From assembly GCA_964472525.1 (NCBI GenBank), contig CAYYLL010000001.1, positions 124,001-188,000 on the forward strand: a DNA stretch of 64,000 bases, read 5' to 3'. How positions within the stretch are numbered: the stretch's first letter is position 1; every line of letters starts with the position of its first letter. The stretch is from SZUA-37 sp964472525. GTDB taxonomy: Bacteria; Pseudomonadota; Gammaproteobacteria; UBA6429; Thiohalophilaceae. The notes beneath the pieces were generated by a model that was not told the origin of the DNA, searched no databases, and saw only the letters and a list, made by a program, of their open reading frames with translations. Shown in pieces: positions 37,148-47,044 of this stretch. The translations under genes and the position numbers were made by a program.

Positions 37148-38059
37148 TTATTTTCTGGCTGCTATTGTAAAAATTCCTATACCTGATCTACTCCATTTTT
37201 TTGCTTTAAGTAGATTAAAGTATATTTTAATATGAATAAAGATATGAAGAGGATCCAATAGAAACTTTTTTAGTAGCTTGCCTCGTGATGGCCCTGCGTA
37301 ATGGGCACTATCTTTCCAGTTAGGCCGATGAACTTTATTTGAACATATAAACTCAGAAAAGCCTACACTAGACAAAATAGTTTTCATGGAGTCAGGTGAG
37401 AAATACCAGCGATGATCTAGTTGATACATCCAATGATTTTTACCACATTCGACTCTATCTGCACTTTTATAATTTCCAGTTTCAATGACGAGCCACCCCC
37501 CTTCTTTTAGGTAGCGGCTAGCAGTTAATATTATTTCAGTTGGGTTTGAAACATGTTCAATAACATCCCATAAAGTTATAACATCAAATAGTTCGTTTTC
37601 AGGAATTTGATCGATACTACCTTTGATTGCTTGAATCATTGATTTATTTTTCAGTCTTTCGATATCAATTGCTGGATCTATAGCTACAACATTCCACCCA
37701 TTGTCAGCCGCAACTTCTGCAAATATTCCAGCCCCTGCACCAATATCTAATAAGTTTTTACCTTCTGTTGTTAATTCATTTAGGAATTCAAATTCTGATT
37801 TTGCGATTTCATATTTTTTTTGAGGGTTAAAATATTCTGATTGTGATTTTCCTTTGTCTTTGTATGCGTCTTCAAAAAATTGTACACTTTCTTGGGGTGT
37901 TCTACCTAAAGGGAATTGCCATGCAAAATTACACGACGTACATTCGATAATGTTGACATGAGTTTGTGCATCAAATGCATTTGCTTTAAATTGAAATAAT
38001 TGTTTGGAGCCACATATTACACAGTTCTTATCTGATGGTTCAAATTCAATTTTGTGCAT
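37148..38059 (-). CDS. Class I SAM-dependent methyltransferase with N-terminal zinc-ribbon-like segment
   Basis: 303 residues. An N-terminal pair of CxxC motifs (CVICGS and CTSCNF) suggests a bound zinc. The methyltransferase core follows: motif I LLDIGAGAGIFAEVAADNGW, the acidic residue at VAIDPA, and FDVITLWDVIEHVSNP. This two-part layout is common for methyltransferases acting on sugars in surface polysaccharide loci. It stands alone on the reverse strand, convergent with the beta-helix gene (11-base gap). Confidence 0.85.
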   Translation of the reverse strand: MHKIEFEPSDKNCVICGSKQLFQFKANAFDAQTHVNIIECTSCNFAWQFPLGRTPQESVQFFEDAYKDKGKSQSEYFNPQKKYEIAKSEFEFLNELTTEGKNLLDIGAGAGIFAEVAADNGWNVVAIDPAIDIERLKNKSMIQAIKGSIDQIPENELFDVITLWDVIEHVSNPTEIILTASRYLKEGGWLVIETGNYKSADRVECGKNHWMYQLDHRWYFSPDSMKTILSSVGFSEFICSNKVHRPNWKDSAHYAGPSRGKLLKKFLLDPLHIFIHIKIYFNLLKAKKWSRSGIGIFTIAARK

Positions 38060-38157
38060 TTTATTTCCTGTTTAATAAGGTTAATTATTAGATTGTCTTG
38101 GTTTAGTGATGTTATTATATATTCCATATAATTTCATTATTTTTTAAAGGCTAGTTT

Positions 38158-39342
38158 ATGATTCTACATGAAAGAAATAGGTTGCCAGGTTGGCTATTTG
38201 TTTTGCCGTGGCCATTAGATGCTATAGGTGGTGTCGCTCGAGTATTAAGTGACCTTGTGCTTGAATATGATCGAAGTGATTTATATAAGACCTATGTGCT
38301 AGTACTTGATTGGGAAGCTAAAAAACCAATATATTTGAACCATGAAACATACATAGAAATTCGATTACGAGTCAGATCACCTGGTAGGAGTATTTTTGCA
38401 TTTAAAGAAAACATAGCATTTCTTCTAACTATACCAAAAACTTTATTAATATTACATAAAATTGTAAAAAAGTATGATATTAAGGTTATTAATCCACATT
38501 ATTTAGGTGCCGAATATATAAATTTTGCATTATTTCGTTTTATATTTAGGTGGTGTAAATATTTTTTGTCATTTCATGGCACTGACTTATTAGATTTTGA
38601 AAAATCTACAGGTTTCCTCAGATCACAGTTATCGTACTGTGTCAGCAAGGCTGACTATTTGATATGTTGTTCGAATGGCTTTGCTGATAGATTGAAGAAT
38701 ATGCATATTATCAATAAAGAAAGAGTTGTTGCAATACCTAATGGTATTGCACATAATTTTTCTGATGTAATTTCAAATCTTCCAGAGGAACTAGTTAGTA
38801 GCAAGTATATTCTTTCGATTGGTACTTTTGATTCCAATAAGGGGCAAAATTCTCTAATCCGAGCATTTAGTAATGTTATTGATTCCAAAAAAAATATTAA
38901 GTTAGTACTTGTTGGTAGAGATGGTAGTAGCTTGGCATCTGTTTATAAGTTAGTAGAACAACTTGGTCTTTGTGAATATGTTTTTATTTATAAGAATATA
39001 CCATTGGATGAAATAGGAGCATTTTATAAGAATGCAATTCTTTATGTTTCTGCTTCGAGGTTTGAATCTTTTGGTTTGGTTTTACTTGAAGCTGCGTTAT
39101 TTAAATTAGCAATTGTTGCAACAAAAACCATTGGATCTTTAGAATTAATTGAACATGAAAAAGATGGGTTGTTAGTTGAAATTGATAGTAAGGATGAATT
39201 AGTGGCAGCTATTTCTTATTTAATAGATAATGATAAGGTAAGGATTAATTATTCGGAGATTTTCCACCATAAAGTTTTAAATACATATACTTGGGAAAAT
39301 TCAGTACTACAATATACTAATTTACTTAGAGATTTAAATTAG
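38158..39342 (+). CDS. Glycosyltransferase, GT4-like
   Basis: 394 residues. The N-terminal FVLPWPLDAIGGVARVLSDLVLEY has the glycine-rich acceptor-domain loop. The C-terminal domain has LSIGTFDSNKGQNSLIRAFSNV and YVSASRFESFGLVLLEAALFKLAIVAT with the E-x7-E motif. Cytoplasmic; adds one sugar to the EPS repeat unit. A lone plus-strand gene flanked by reverse-strand genes, in very AT-rich DNA. Confidence 0.88.
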   Translation: MILHERNRLPGWLFVLPWPLDAIGGVARVLSDLVLEYDRSDLYKTYVLVLDWEAKKPIYLNHETYIEIRLRVRSPGRSIFAFKENIAFLLTIPKTLLILHKIVKKYDIKVINPHYLGAEYINFALFRFIFRWCKYFLSFHGTDLLDFEKSTGFLRSQLSYCVSKADYLICCSNGFADRLKNMHIINKERVVAIPNGIAHNFSDVISNLPEELVSSKYILSIGTFDSNKGQNSLIRAFSNVIDSKKNIKLVLVGRDGSSLASVYKLVEQLGLCEYVFIYKNIPLDEIGAFYKNAILYVSASRFESFGLVLLEAALFKLAIVATKTIGSLELIEHEKDGLLVEIDSKDELVAAISYLIDNDKVRINYSEIFHHKVLNTYTWENSVLQYTNLLRDLN

Positions 39343-39401
39343 TATAAGTCTTTTCTCTTGTAATGGACTAATTAGTTAGTGTTAATTTAATGTAGATCGA
39401 G

Positions 39402-39992
39402 TTAATTCAGCATGCTTCTTTTAGACCAATTATTGATCAGAGTAAATGGAAAGGGAACGCTACTGCGTTTCAGTATGTTACGACCTATTTCCCATGATGC
39501 AGATAGTGATAGATGCTGTGTATCGTAGTACATTATTTTTCCATTCTTATCATATACAGAACAGCTATTATTGGGGCACAAATATTCCGTTACATCATAG
39601 TATTTGACATTGTGTGTCTTTAATGCAAAATTCTTTAACTTTGAATTAATGTTAGCAACATCCTTCGAAAGCGGAATACTCTGTGTGTCGCACAGCATAA
39701 AGGGGAAACTAAGCGCTTTCTCTTTGCAAAGCCGATTGTAGCCAGGTATGACGGGGATCTTTCCAAGTAAAATGACTAGTTTTCCTTGTTCTGATAGTGC
39801 TTTAGTCGTTTTAAAGAAAATATCTAGAAAGCTTTTATCGCGTGCTTGGTAGCTTGTCCAACTAGATGAAATTATAACAACTTTATACTTATTCACTGCT
39901 TGCCATACAATATTTTGAGAATTACGGCAGTCAGCCAACCTTTTGGCGGTTACAAATTTAACTGGATCAGCATTTATTGGGAGGATGTACAT
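39402..39992 (-). pseudogene. SGNH-domain fragment of an acyltransferase-3 (OafA-like) protein
   Basis: 196 residues that match only the C-terminal SGNH part of OafA-type O-acyltransferases: VVIISSSWTSY block, LLGKIPVIPGYN, YYDVTEYLCPNNSCSVYDKNGKIMYYDTQHLSLSASWEIG with the C-terminal D-x2-H pair. The ten-helix membrane domain and the N-terminal GDS(H) block that should precede it are absent. The frame begins exactly at the edge of the IS256-family element (39995), so the 5' part was lost to that insertion and a linked deletion. O-acetylation by this gene is probably abolished. Confidence 0.75.
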
Positions 39993-39994
39993 AA

Positions 39995-41283
39995 ATCTGT
40001 GTAACTGTTTTAGTTAACATTTAAACATAATCGCTTAAACGGTCTTCAAATTCAATCATAAACCGATTCAAAGCTGGTTTCCAGTTCCGAATCGGCATCG
40101 TCCATTTCTTTGATGCTTGCTGAGTCGCAAGGTATATAATTTTCTTAGCCGAGTCATCCGTTGGAAAGACCTTGCGCTTTTTTGTCGCCTTTCGAATGAC
40201 ACTGTTTAGAGATTCAATCGCATTGGTGGTGTAAATCGCTCTGCGGATATCTTGTGGGTAGTTAAACAAGGTATTTAAGTTTTCCCAATGCGTCCGCCAG
40301 GATTTACTGATTTGTGGATATTTTTCATCCCAGCATTCGGCAAATTGGTCAAGGCAAAGTAAGGCTTCATCTTCGGTAGTCGATTGATAAATTTTCTTTA
40401 AGTCCGCGGCAATAGCTTTGTAATCTTTGTACGGTACAAACTTCATTGCGTTACGCACCATATGAACAATGCATAGCTGAATATGGGTATCAGAGTAAAC
40501 CGTATTAATGGCCTCAGGGAAGCCTTTAAGTCCGTCAACACAAGCAATGAGAATATCTTTGACACCTCGGTTCTGCAGTTCGGTCAGTACGCTTAACCAG
40601 AACTTCGCCCCTTCCGTTTCTGCTAACCATAAGCCTAATAGTTCTTTGTGGCCATCTAAGTTTACGCCCAGTGCTAAGTAAACCGACTTCTTAATCACTT
40701 GTTTATCTTGGCGTATTTTTAGTACGATACAATCTAAATAAACAATCGGGTAAATTGCATCGAGTGGGCGTGATTGCCATTCAATGACTTGCTCAATCAC
40801 CGCATCGGTTATTTTTGATATTAGCGCAGGAGAAACATCGGCATCATAGAGCTCTTTAAACGTACTGGATATTTCACGGGTTGATAAGCCGTTGGTATAA
40901 AAGTGAATAACTTTACTCGCAACCGAGGGCATACGACGTTGGTTCTTCTTTATGAGCTTAGGTTCAAAATCACCGTTCCTATCACGGGGGGTATTCGATT
41001 TCAAATGCGCCGTTATCGGTATGGATGGTCTTGCTGGTGTAACCATTGCGACTGTTAGTTGAGTCACTTACCTCATGTTTATCGTATCCAAGGTGATCGT
41101 CAAGCTCAGCGTTGAGTGCGGCTTCAATGGTGATTTTAGACAACATTTTTGTGAGTTCGGTTAAATCATGCTCAGTCTTAATGTTTTTTGCAGCTTCTTT
41201 TGCGATGGCATGGAGTTCTTCTTTTTTCATAATCATTTATCCTTCCCGGTGAGGGGCTAATGATAAACAATTACACAGAATTT
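39995..41283 (-). mobile_element. IS256-family insertion sequence
   Basis: About 1.29 kb containing one transposase gene and bounded by imperfect terminal inverted repeats: AAATCTGTGTAACTGTTTTAG at the left (from about 39994) and, reversed, AAATTCTGTGTAATTGTTTATC at the right (to about 41283). Both ends are flanked by GTACA (39987-39991 and 41285-41289), shorter than the 8-9 base duplication usual for the family, so it may be chance or altered. It lies between the truncated acyltransferase fragment and the amidotransferase gene. Confidence 0.85.
40021..41236 (-). pseudogene. IS256-family transposase, frameshifted
   Basis: Two overlapping reverse frames make one transposase of about 400 residues. 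The first (41236 to 40982) covers the N-terminus (MIMKKEELHAIAKEAAKN, ALNAELDDHLGY, SRNGYTSKTI) and stops after EIEYPP; the second (from about 40990) continues TPRDRNGDFEPKLIKK to the end. Intact relatives read EIETPRDRNG, so one extra base next to a run of six C broke the frame. Catalytic residues are intact downstream: Asp in VYLDCIVLKI, Asp in ACVDGLKGFPEAI and Glu in NAIESLN. Either dead, rescued by frameshifting, or a sequence error. Confidence 0.85.
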
Positions 41284-41330
41284 AGTACAGTCTCTATAAA
41301 TTAATATCTACTTAATCGATAAAACATAAA

Positions 41331-43310
41331 TTATCGAGAATACCATGCCTGAAACATCAAAATACTCCACAATGAAGCCGTATTATCCTGCTTGCCACTA
41401 AGATGATTTTGCCATAATTTTTGTATTAATTCTGAATTAAGATAACCGTGTTCTAAATTTGACTTATCGAGAAGTAAATTCTCTGCCCAACCTTTTAATG
41501 GCCCTTTTAGCCACTCGGCAATGGGAACTGAAAACCCCATTTTAGGGCGTTCTATTAGCTCTCTTGGTATACGTTTGTATAAAACGTCTCTCAGAATACG
41601 TTTTGTTGCTTTAGGGCTTAATTTGGTTTCTAGTGGTAAGCTCCAAGCATATTCGAGTACTTTATGGTTGAGTAATGGCAGACGCGTTTCAAGGCTTGAC
41701 GCCATGCTAGTGCGGTCAACTTTGACTAAATTATCGTCCAGTAGATAGGTGGTGGTATCCATTGCCATGGCTTGTTGGATAAAATTTGTTTTACTATCGA
41801 ACTGATTGATAATCTCATCACTTAGTAAGGGTGAGTTGTTTGTAATGCCTAAGACAATATTTGGGTCGGTGCAATACGAAATTAACATTTCATAAATCTC
41901 ATCAATATTGTTCAGTGTTAACAGTTTTGAGAGTTTTTGTAGTTTAAGTCCTACACGGGTGTTTTTAGCGCTGCTATTTAGGAACCGGGATATTAGTGAA
42001 TAGACTGCATCAATCATTGTAGTTGGAAAAAGATTGAGTAGTGCTGCCATTATTCTGCGAATGCTGACAGGGTAGTGTTTTACTTTATTCCAGATCTGGT
42101 TTGTTTTTGTGTAGCGGTTATAGCCACAAAATAGTTCATCACCACCGTCCCCCGACAGGCAGACTGTAACGTGCTTACGTGCTAAGGCACTGACAAAATA
42201 AGCGGGTAATACGGATGAATCGGCAAAGGGTTCATCCATCATAGATGGAATTTTGGGGACAAGTTCCAGGCAGTCATTGGAGGATATATAAAGTTCGTGA
42301 TGATGGGTGCCCAGATGCTTTGATATTTCTTTGGCGAAGCGTGCTTCATTAAAATCTTTTTCGTTAAAACCAATGGTAAAGGTGTTTATTGGTGTAGAAC
42401 TTAATGACTGCATAATGGATGAAACCAGACTTGAGTCTATGCCGCCTGAAAGAAATGCCCCATAGGGGACATCGCTTATCATTTGTTCGGATATAACGTG
42501 TTGTAGTAGTTCGTCCAGGTTATTTACGGCATCTTCATAGACAATAGTGGGTTTATTTTTATTTGTAGAAATAACATTTGAAAACTTCCAATAATATTCT
42601 GGTTGTATTTCAGTTTTATTACCTGTGCAGTAAGGTGAAAAGCAAGTACTTTTATTAAATATTTGTTCGGCTGTTAGTTTTAATAGACTACCGGGAATTA
42701 ATTTATAGCAGTTTTCATACATCGTATACGGTGTTGGTATGTAACCATATTTTAGGTAGGCGGGGATTGAGCTTTCACGTATTTGGGCATTCCAGAAAGG
42801 TAGCGTGTGCAGTGCTTTTAATTCGGACGCCCATACAAACTGGTTATTAATCCACCCATAATACAGTGGCTTTTCACCTAGACGATCTCGGCATAAATAG
42901 AGGTTTTCTTCTTTTTTATCCCATAAAGCAAAGGCAAACATGCCTTCAAATTTTAGAACGGCTTTTTCTAGGCCATATTCTTCTATTGCAGCAAGAATGA
43001 CTTCGGTGTCGGAACCACCTTTAAAGGGGTGGCCTAATGCTTCCAGCTCACTTCTGAGTGTTTGGAAATTGTAGACTTCACCATTGAACACAATGACATA
43101 TCGGCCATTATGTGAAGCCATGGGTTGATTGCCATTGGGTGATAAATCCTGAATGGACAGGCGTGTGTGTACCATGGCGAGTTTGTTGTTGTGTAGCCAA
43201 GTGTCATGTGCATCGGGGCCTCGGTGTGATAAAGCCTGAGCCATGCCGAGTGCATATTGATGGAGTTGTTCATTTGAACTCTGGGATAAAATACCGGCTA
43301 TACCACACAT
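41331..43310 (-). CDS. Asparagine synthase-type amidotransferase (EPS-associated)
   Basis: 659 residues. N-terminal class II glutamine amidotransferase with catalytic Cys2 (MCGIAGIL), SHRGPDAHDTW, RLSIQDLS and NGEVYNF; then the ATP-pyrophosphatase domain with the PP-loop AFLSGGIDSSLV and CLSGDGGDELFCGYNRY. Length and order match both AsnB and the amidotransferases of exosortase A loci. In this setting it more likely amidates a uronic acid or other sugar carboxylate than makes asparagine. It follows the glycosyltransferase gene by three bases on the reverse strand. The IS256-family element lies just downstream. Confidence 0.9.
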   Translation of the reverse strand: MCGIAGILSQSSNEQLHQYALGMAQALSHRGPDAHDTWLHNNKLAMVHTRLSIQDLSPNGNQPMASHNGRYVIVFNGEVYNFQTLRSELEALGHPFKGGSDTEVILAAIEEYGLEKAVLKFEGMFAFALWDKKEENLYLCRDRLGEKPLYYGWINNQFVWASELKALHTLPFWNAQIRESSIPAYLKYGYIPTPYTMYENCYKLIPGSLLKLTAEQIFNKSTCFSPYCTGNKTEIQPEYYWKFSNVISTNKNKPTIVYEDAVNNLDELLQHVISEQMISDVPYGAFLSGGIDSSLVSSIMQSLSSTPINTFTIGFNEKDFNEARFAKEISKHLGTHHHELYISSNDCLELVPKIPSMMDEPFADSSVLPAYFVSALARKHVTVCLSGDGGDELFCGYNRYTKTNQIWNKVKHYPVSIRRIMAALLNLFPTTMIDAVYSLISRFLNSSAKNTRVGLKLQKLSKLLTLNNIDEIYEMLISYCTDPNIVLGITNNSPLLSDEIINQFDSKTNFIQQAMAMDTTTYLLDDNLVKVDRTSMASSLETRLPLLNHKVLEYAWSLPLETKLSPKATKRILRDVLYKRIPRELIERPKMGFSVPIAEWLKGPLKGWAENLLLDKSNLEHGYLNSELIQKLWQNHLSGKQDNTASLWSILMFQAWYSR

Positions 43311-43313
43311 AAT

Positions 43314-44558
43314 TTAACGCTTATCCGTTTTTGAATATTGGCTGAAAAGATCTGCGAGTTGTTTACCTATCATGTCATAAGAATATTCTTTAATGGCTAA
43401 TTTTCGGGCTTCCTGTTCAAGATTTTTTTGTTTGGTGGAATCATTAAAAACAGTTTCAATGGCTACAAGATACTCTTGTGGTGAAGAAGCAAATAACACA
43501 TTTGTTTTATCGCTTACATCAATACCTTCGCAAGCAATTTCGTCCGCTACAATGGCCATGCCCATTGAGAGTGCATCGACAATTTTAAGCTTTGTGCCGC
43601 CACCATCTTTAATGGGGCAAACATAACATTTGGCTTCGTTTAATAGTGGTCGAATATCATCCACAAAGCCATGCACATTAAATTGTGGATCATTTTTGGC
43701 GAGAGCAACAATACTGTCGGGTGGATTTGCACCAATAATATCCAAGTAAATATTAGGGAATTGGTTTTTTATTTTAGGCCAGATTTCAGTGGCAATAAAA
43801 TTAACGGCTTCAATATTAGGATACCAACTTAACGTACCGGCAAAAATAAGACGGTTACTTTTTGTACAAGATGGATCGGGTTTAAAATATTCGGTGTCGA
43901 CCCCATTGGGAATAGTATGTGCTTTGCTATTGGGTGATATTTCTAATAAACGCTGTGTATCGATTTTTGAGCAGGTAAAATTAAAAGTAAATTCGGGACA
44001 AAAAGATTTTTCATAGCGTTCAAGACGTTTGCCTTCCTGATAAAAGTATACTTTTTTAAGTAAGTTGCTTTCTTTGCTTGCTCGCCGGTAGAGCATATGT
44101 GACTCAATATTATGGTGGTCGAGCGAGCAGGGCGTTGAGCCACACAAATGCTTAAAAGGAGCTAGGCTAATGGTGTCAAAGTGAATAAAATCAAATTCTG
44201 TTTCAGTTAGTATTTTATTTAGTCGTTCTTCAAACTGTTTCGACTCAAGCCAATTGAGAGTATATGGATATTTTGTAAAGAGGCTTTTTAATGCAAGCGA
44301 TTTTTTTTTAAATTTACTTTCATCACAAGGAATGGGCATAAACTCCACTGTTTTACAAAATTGTGACAGATGGTTGTTTGCTTCAGTAATGCCGGATTCG
44401 ACATCTTTAAAAAGTGGGGCAATCAAATCTTTTTGATTAAAAGCAAGTAGATGTACCTCATGATACTTTGCTGTTTGCTTTAGTAAATGATAACCACGCT
44501 GCAATACTCCCCCTTTTGGTGGATAGGGAATAAAATGAGATAACCACAATATTTTCAT
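43314..44558 (-). CDS. Glycosyltransferase, stp1-like (PEP-CTERM/EPS associated)
   Basis: 414 residues. N-terminal ILWLSHFIPYPPKGGVLQRGYHLLKQTAKYHEVHLLAF is the start seen in sugar transferases of the stp1 group linked to EpsH1/PEP-CTERM loci. The C-terminal domain has LIFAGTLSWYPNIEAVNFIATEIWP and CPIKDGGGTKLKIVDALSMGMAIVAD, the donor-binding site with GGGTKLK in place of a longer E-x7-E loop. Operon with the amidotransferase downstream and the GT4 gene upstream. Confidence 0.88.
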   Translation of the reverse strand: MKILWLSHFIPYPPKGGVLQRGYHLLKQTAKYHEVHLLAFNQKDLIAPLFKDVESGITEANNHLSQFCKTVEFMPIPCDESKFKKKSLALKSLFTKYPYTLNWLESKQFEERLNKILTETEFDFIHFDTISLAPFKHLCGSTPCSLDHHNIESHMLYRRASKESNLLKKVYFYQEGKRLERYEKSFCPEFTFNFTCSKIDTQRLLEISPNSKAHTIPNGVDTEYFKPDPSCTKSNRLIFAGTLSWYPNIEAVNFIATEIWPKIKNQFPNIYLDIIGANPPDSIVALAKNDPQFNVHGFVDDIRPLLNEAKCYVCPIKDGGGTKLKIVDALSMGMAIVADEIACEGIDVSDKTNVLFASSPQEYLVAIETVFNDSTKQKNLEQEARKLAIKEYSYDMIGKQLADLFSQYSKTDKR

Positions 44559-44650
44559 TTTTAACTATGTCCGATAATGCGTCATTCAGACGCCTAAAAT
44601 AGGTGGCCATTATATATATTGAAAACAAGATAATGTACCAAAATTTGTTT

Positions 44651-45742
44651 TTATATTTGTTTATAAGTATTAATATATTTTTGAGCCATTGTTGCTGTTG
44701 AAAATGTTGTTTGAGCAAGTTTGTTACTTTCAGAGCCCATTTTTTTACATTTGCCTAGATTGTTGATGAGCTCTTCAACCTGCGACCTGAATTTGTCTGT
44801 GTCATTCAGCGGAAATGTGTAGCCATTTACATCATTTATTATTAACTCTCGGTTTCCACCAACATCAGTTACAATAGCAGGAAGACCCGTTGCCATGGCT
44901 TCGATAATGCTGCATGAAAGCCCTTCACTTTGCGATGCTAGGATAAAGATGTCGGCTGTTTTCAAGATGGCATAGACGTCATTTCGCTCACCAAGAAGAA
45001 ATACTTTGTCTTCGAGGCCTTCTAGGTAAATTTTGTCTTGGATGGTCTTAAATTCAGGGCCATCACCTACAAATAAGAGCTGCACATCATTCGTTTTTAA
45101 TATCTCGCTGAGCGCACAGAGTTGCTGATATTGTTGTTTGAGCTCGATTAAACGGCCTACGGTTACTATTCGTACAGCCGATGCTTTGTCGATGTCGGTA
45201 AAGGGCTTATCTTGTGCGGTTGTTGAATTTTCGAGGTCAAAACCATTATATATGGTATGCAGTTCTTTAGCGAAGGGGATGTATTTTTTATAAAATGTCT
45301 GCATATCGTTAGAAACGGATATAAGGCGAGTATTTGCGAATTGTGCCATTCTTAGCATCGCACCTCTGCCTGTACGTTCTTGCACCATATACAGGTCGTG
45401 CAGTGTTCCAATATGGGGGATTCTATAGAGATAGGTTCCCAAAAATGCACCTGTTATTGAACCGTAAAGATGTGAGTGCAGAACATCTATCCTATAGCGT
45501 CGTAATAAGCGGGAAAACAGAATTGAAAAGAAAAAAATAGTAATAATTGAGCTATAAAGCTTTTTGTAGGGGATGCTTACCTGTGTAAGCCCATATTTTT
45601 GACAGGCATTATCAACATATTGGTTACCAAAATGAAAAATGACAACTTTATGCCCCTGTACGATTAGCTCTCTTGAAAGGCTAATAAGCATCGACTCAGC
45701 CCCACCAATATCGTCACTATCAATAAATTGTGCGATTTTCAT
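44651..45742 (-). CDS. Glycosyltransferase, GT4-like
   Basis: 363 residues. N-terminal IAQFIDSDDIGGAESMLISLSRELIVQGHKV has the GGAE acceptor-domain loop. The C-terminal domain has RIVTVGRLIELKQQYQQL, LLFVGDGPEFKTIQDKI and ILASQSEGLSCSIIEAMATGLPAIVTDVGGNRELI with E-x7-E, a very canonical retaining GT4. First gene of the reverse operon leading to the stp1-like transferase and amidotransferase; divergent from the GT4 gene at 45930. Confidence 0.93.
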   Translation of the reverse strand: MKIAQFIDSDDIGGAESMLISLSRELIVQGHKVVIFHFGNQYVDNACQKYGLTQVSIPYKKLYSSIITIFFFSILFSRLLRRYRIDVLHSHLYGSITGAFLGTYLYRIPHIGTLHDLYMVQERTGRGAMLRMAQFANTRLISVSNDMQTFYKKYIPFAKELHTIYNGFDLENSTTAQDKPFTDIDKASAVRIVTVGRLIELKQQYQQLCALSEILKTNDVQLLFVGDGPEFKTIQDKIYLEGLEDKVFLLGERNDVYAILKTADIFILASQSEGLSCSIIEAMATGLPAIVTDVGGNRELIINDVNGYTFPLNDTDKFRSQVEELINNLGKCKKMGSESNKLAQTTFSTATMAQKYINTYKQI

Positions 45743-45929
45743 TCGAAAGATCCATTGCTAAAAATTTATAAGTTTACCATGCTTTTTGTGAGAGGCGGAT
45801 CTTGTTTTTGAGTAGCATTATTTTGTGAAGGGCGAGGTTGTTTTAATGAATTTGTAAAAGAGTTTATAGTATCATGCAGTAATTACAGATAGTGCAAAAT
45901 ACAAAAATAAGTAATTTATAGAGATATAT

Positions 45930-47039
45930 ATGCGGATTATTCATATAGCTTCGGGTGATTTATGGGCTGGTGCCGAGGTACAGTTATTTCATTTGGCTTT
46001 AAGTCTTGATAAACGTGATGATGTTGAGTTACTTGTTGTGTTGTTAAATGATGGCCAGTTAGCACAAGAATTACGTGACCGAAAAGTTGATGTGAATATT
46101 ATTGACGAGTCAAAATATTCTTTATTTAAAATTATTGCTAAATTTTATAAGTTATGTCGTCGATACAAACCCGATGTTATTCATACTCATCGGGTAAAAG
46201 AAAATATTGCTGGCGGGGTGGTTGCGTGGCTAACCCGATGTAAAAGCATTCGTACTGTTCATGGTGCATCGGAGTTTTCTTCTGATTTTAAAACAAGAGT
46301 AACAAATTTTATTGATAACTTTGTGGCTTGTGTATTTCAGCATAAGGTGATTGCCGTATCCCGTGAGCTAAAAGATAAACTGAATAGGCATTGTTTTAGT
46401 TCGAAACTTGACGTTATCGAAAATTGTATTGATATTGAATATGTCAGTATGATGTCAAAAAAACCGATAGCTTATTATGTGGATAAGACACAGTTTAATA
46501 TTGCTTTTGTTGGACGTTTTGTTGATGTGAAACGTACTGACTTATTTGTAAAAATTGCCGAGGATGTGAACAAGCGATTCCCTGAGTATAAAATACGATT
46601 CCACATGTTTGGTGATGGCCCTTTATGGGAACAAACACAGGATTATGTTGCACAACAACGTTTGGATGATAGTGTAACATTAGCTGGGTTTGTGGATAAC
46701 TCCGCACCATATATTAAACAAATGAATCTTTTATTGTTTATGTCAGATCATGAAGGGTTGCCAATGACACTTCTTGAAGCAATGGTTCTGAATGTGCCGG
46801 TTATGAGTCGGAACTTGCCAACCATTAAATCAGTTTTGTGTGACGGTGATTGTGGTTATGTGTGCAAATCCGATACCATACATTTTTTTTCCAATAAAAT
46901 AATAGAGATAATCAATAATGTTGACAACTATCGTATTGTTGCTGAGAAAGCGATAAATAGGGTTGAAAATGATTATTCTATTTATTCGCTAACTGATAAG
47001 TATATAAATTTATATAATTTAGTTATTGGGAAAGACTAA
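45930..47039 (+). CDS. Glycosyltransferase, GT4-like
   Basis: 369 residues. N-terminal IIHIASGDLWAGAEVQLFHLALSL with the G-A-E loop; C-terminal FNIAFVGRFVDVKRTDLFVKIAEDV, FHMFGDGPLWEQTQDYV and LLFMSDHEGLPMTLLEAMVLNVPVMSR with E-x7-E. It is divergent from the reverse-strand GT4 at 45742 and convergent with the next GT4 (five-base gap). Donor sugar cannot be told from sequence. Confidence 0.92.
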   Translation: MRIIHIASGDLWAGAEVQLFHLALSLDKRDDVELLVVLLNDGQLAQELRDRKVDVNIIDESKYSLFKIIAKFYKLCRRYKPDVIHTHRVKENIAGGVVAWLTRCKSIRTVHGASEFSSDFKTRVTNFIDNFVACVFQHKVIAVSRELKDKLNRHCFSSKLDVIENCIDIEYVSMMSKKPIAYYVDKTQFNIAFVGRFVDVKRTDLFVKIAEDVNKRFPEYKIRFHMFGDGPLWEQTQDYVAQQRLDDSVTLAGFVDNSAPYIKQMNLLLFMSDHEGLPMTLLEAMVLNVPVMSRNLPTIKSVLCDGDCGYVCKSDTIHFFSNKIIEIINNVDNYRIVAEKAINRVENDYSIYSLTDKYINLYNLVIGKD

Positions 47040-47044
47040 AATAA

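Noticed and set aside
39987..41289. GTACA on both sides of the IS as a target-site duplication
   Set aside because: Five bases is short for the IS256 family (8-9) and the acyltransferase gene does not continue on the far side, so it may be chance.
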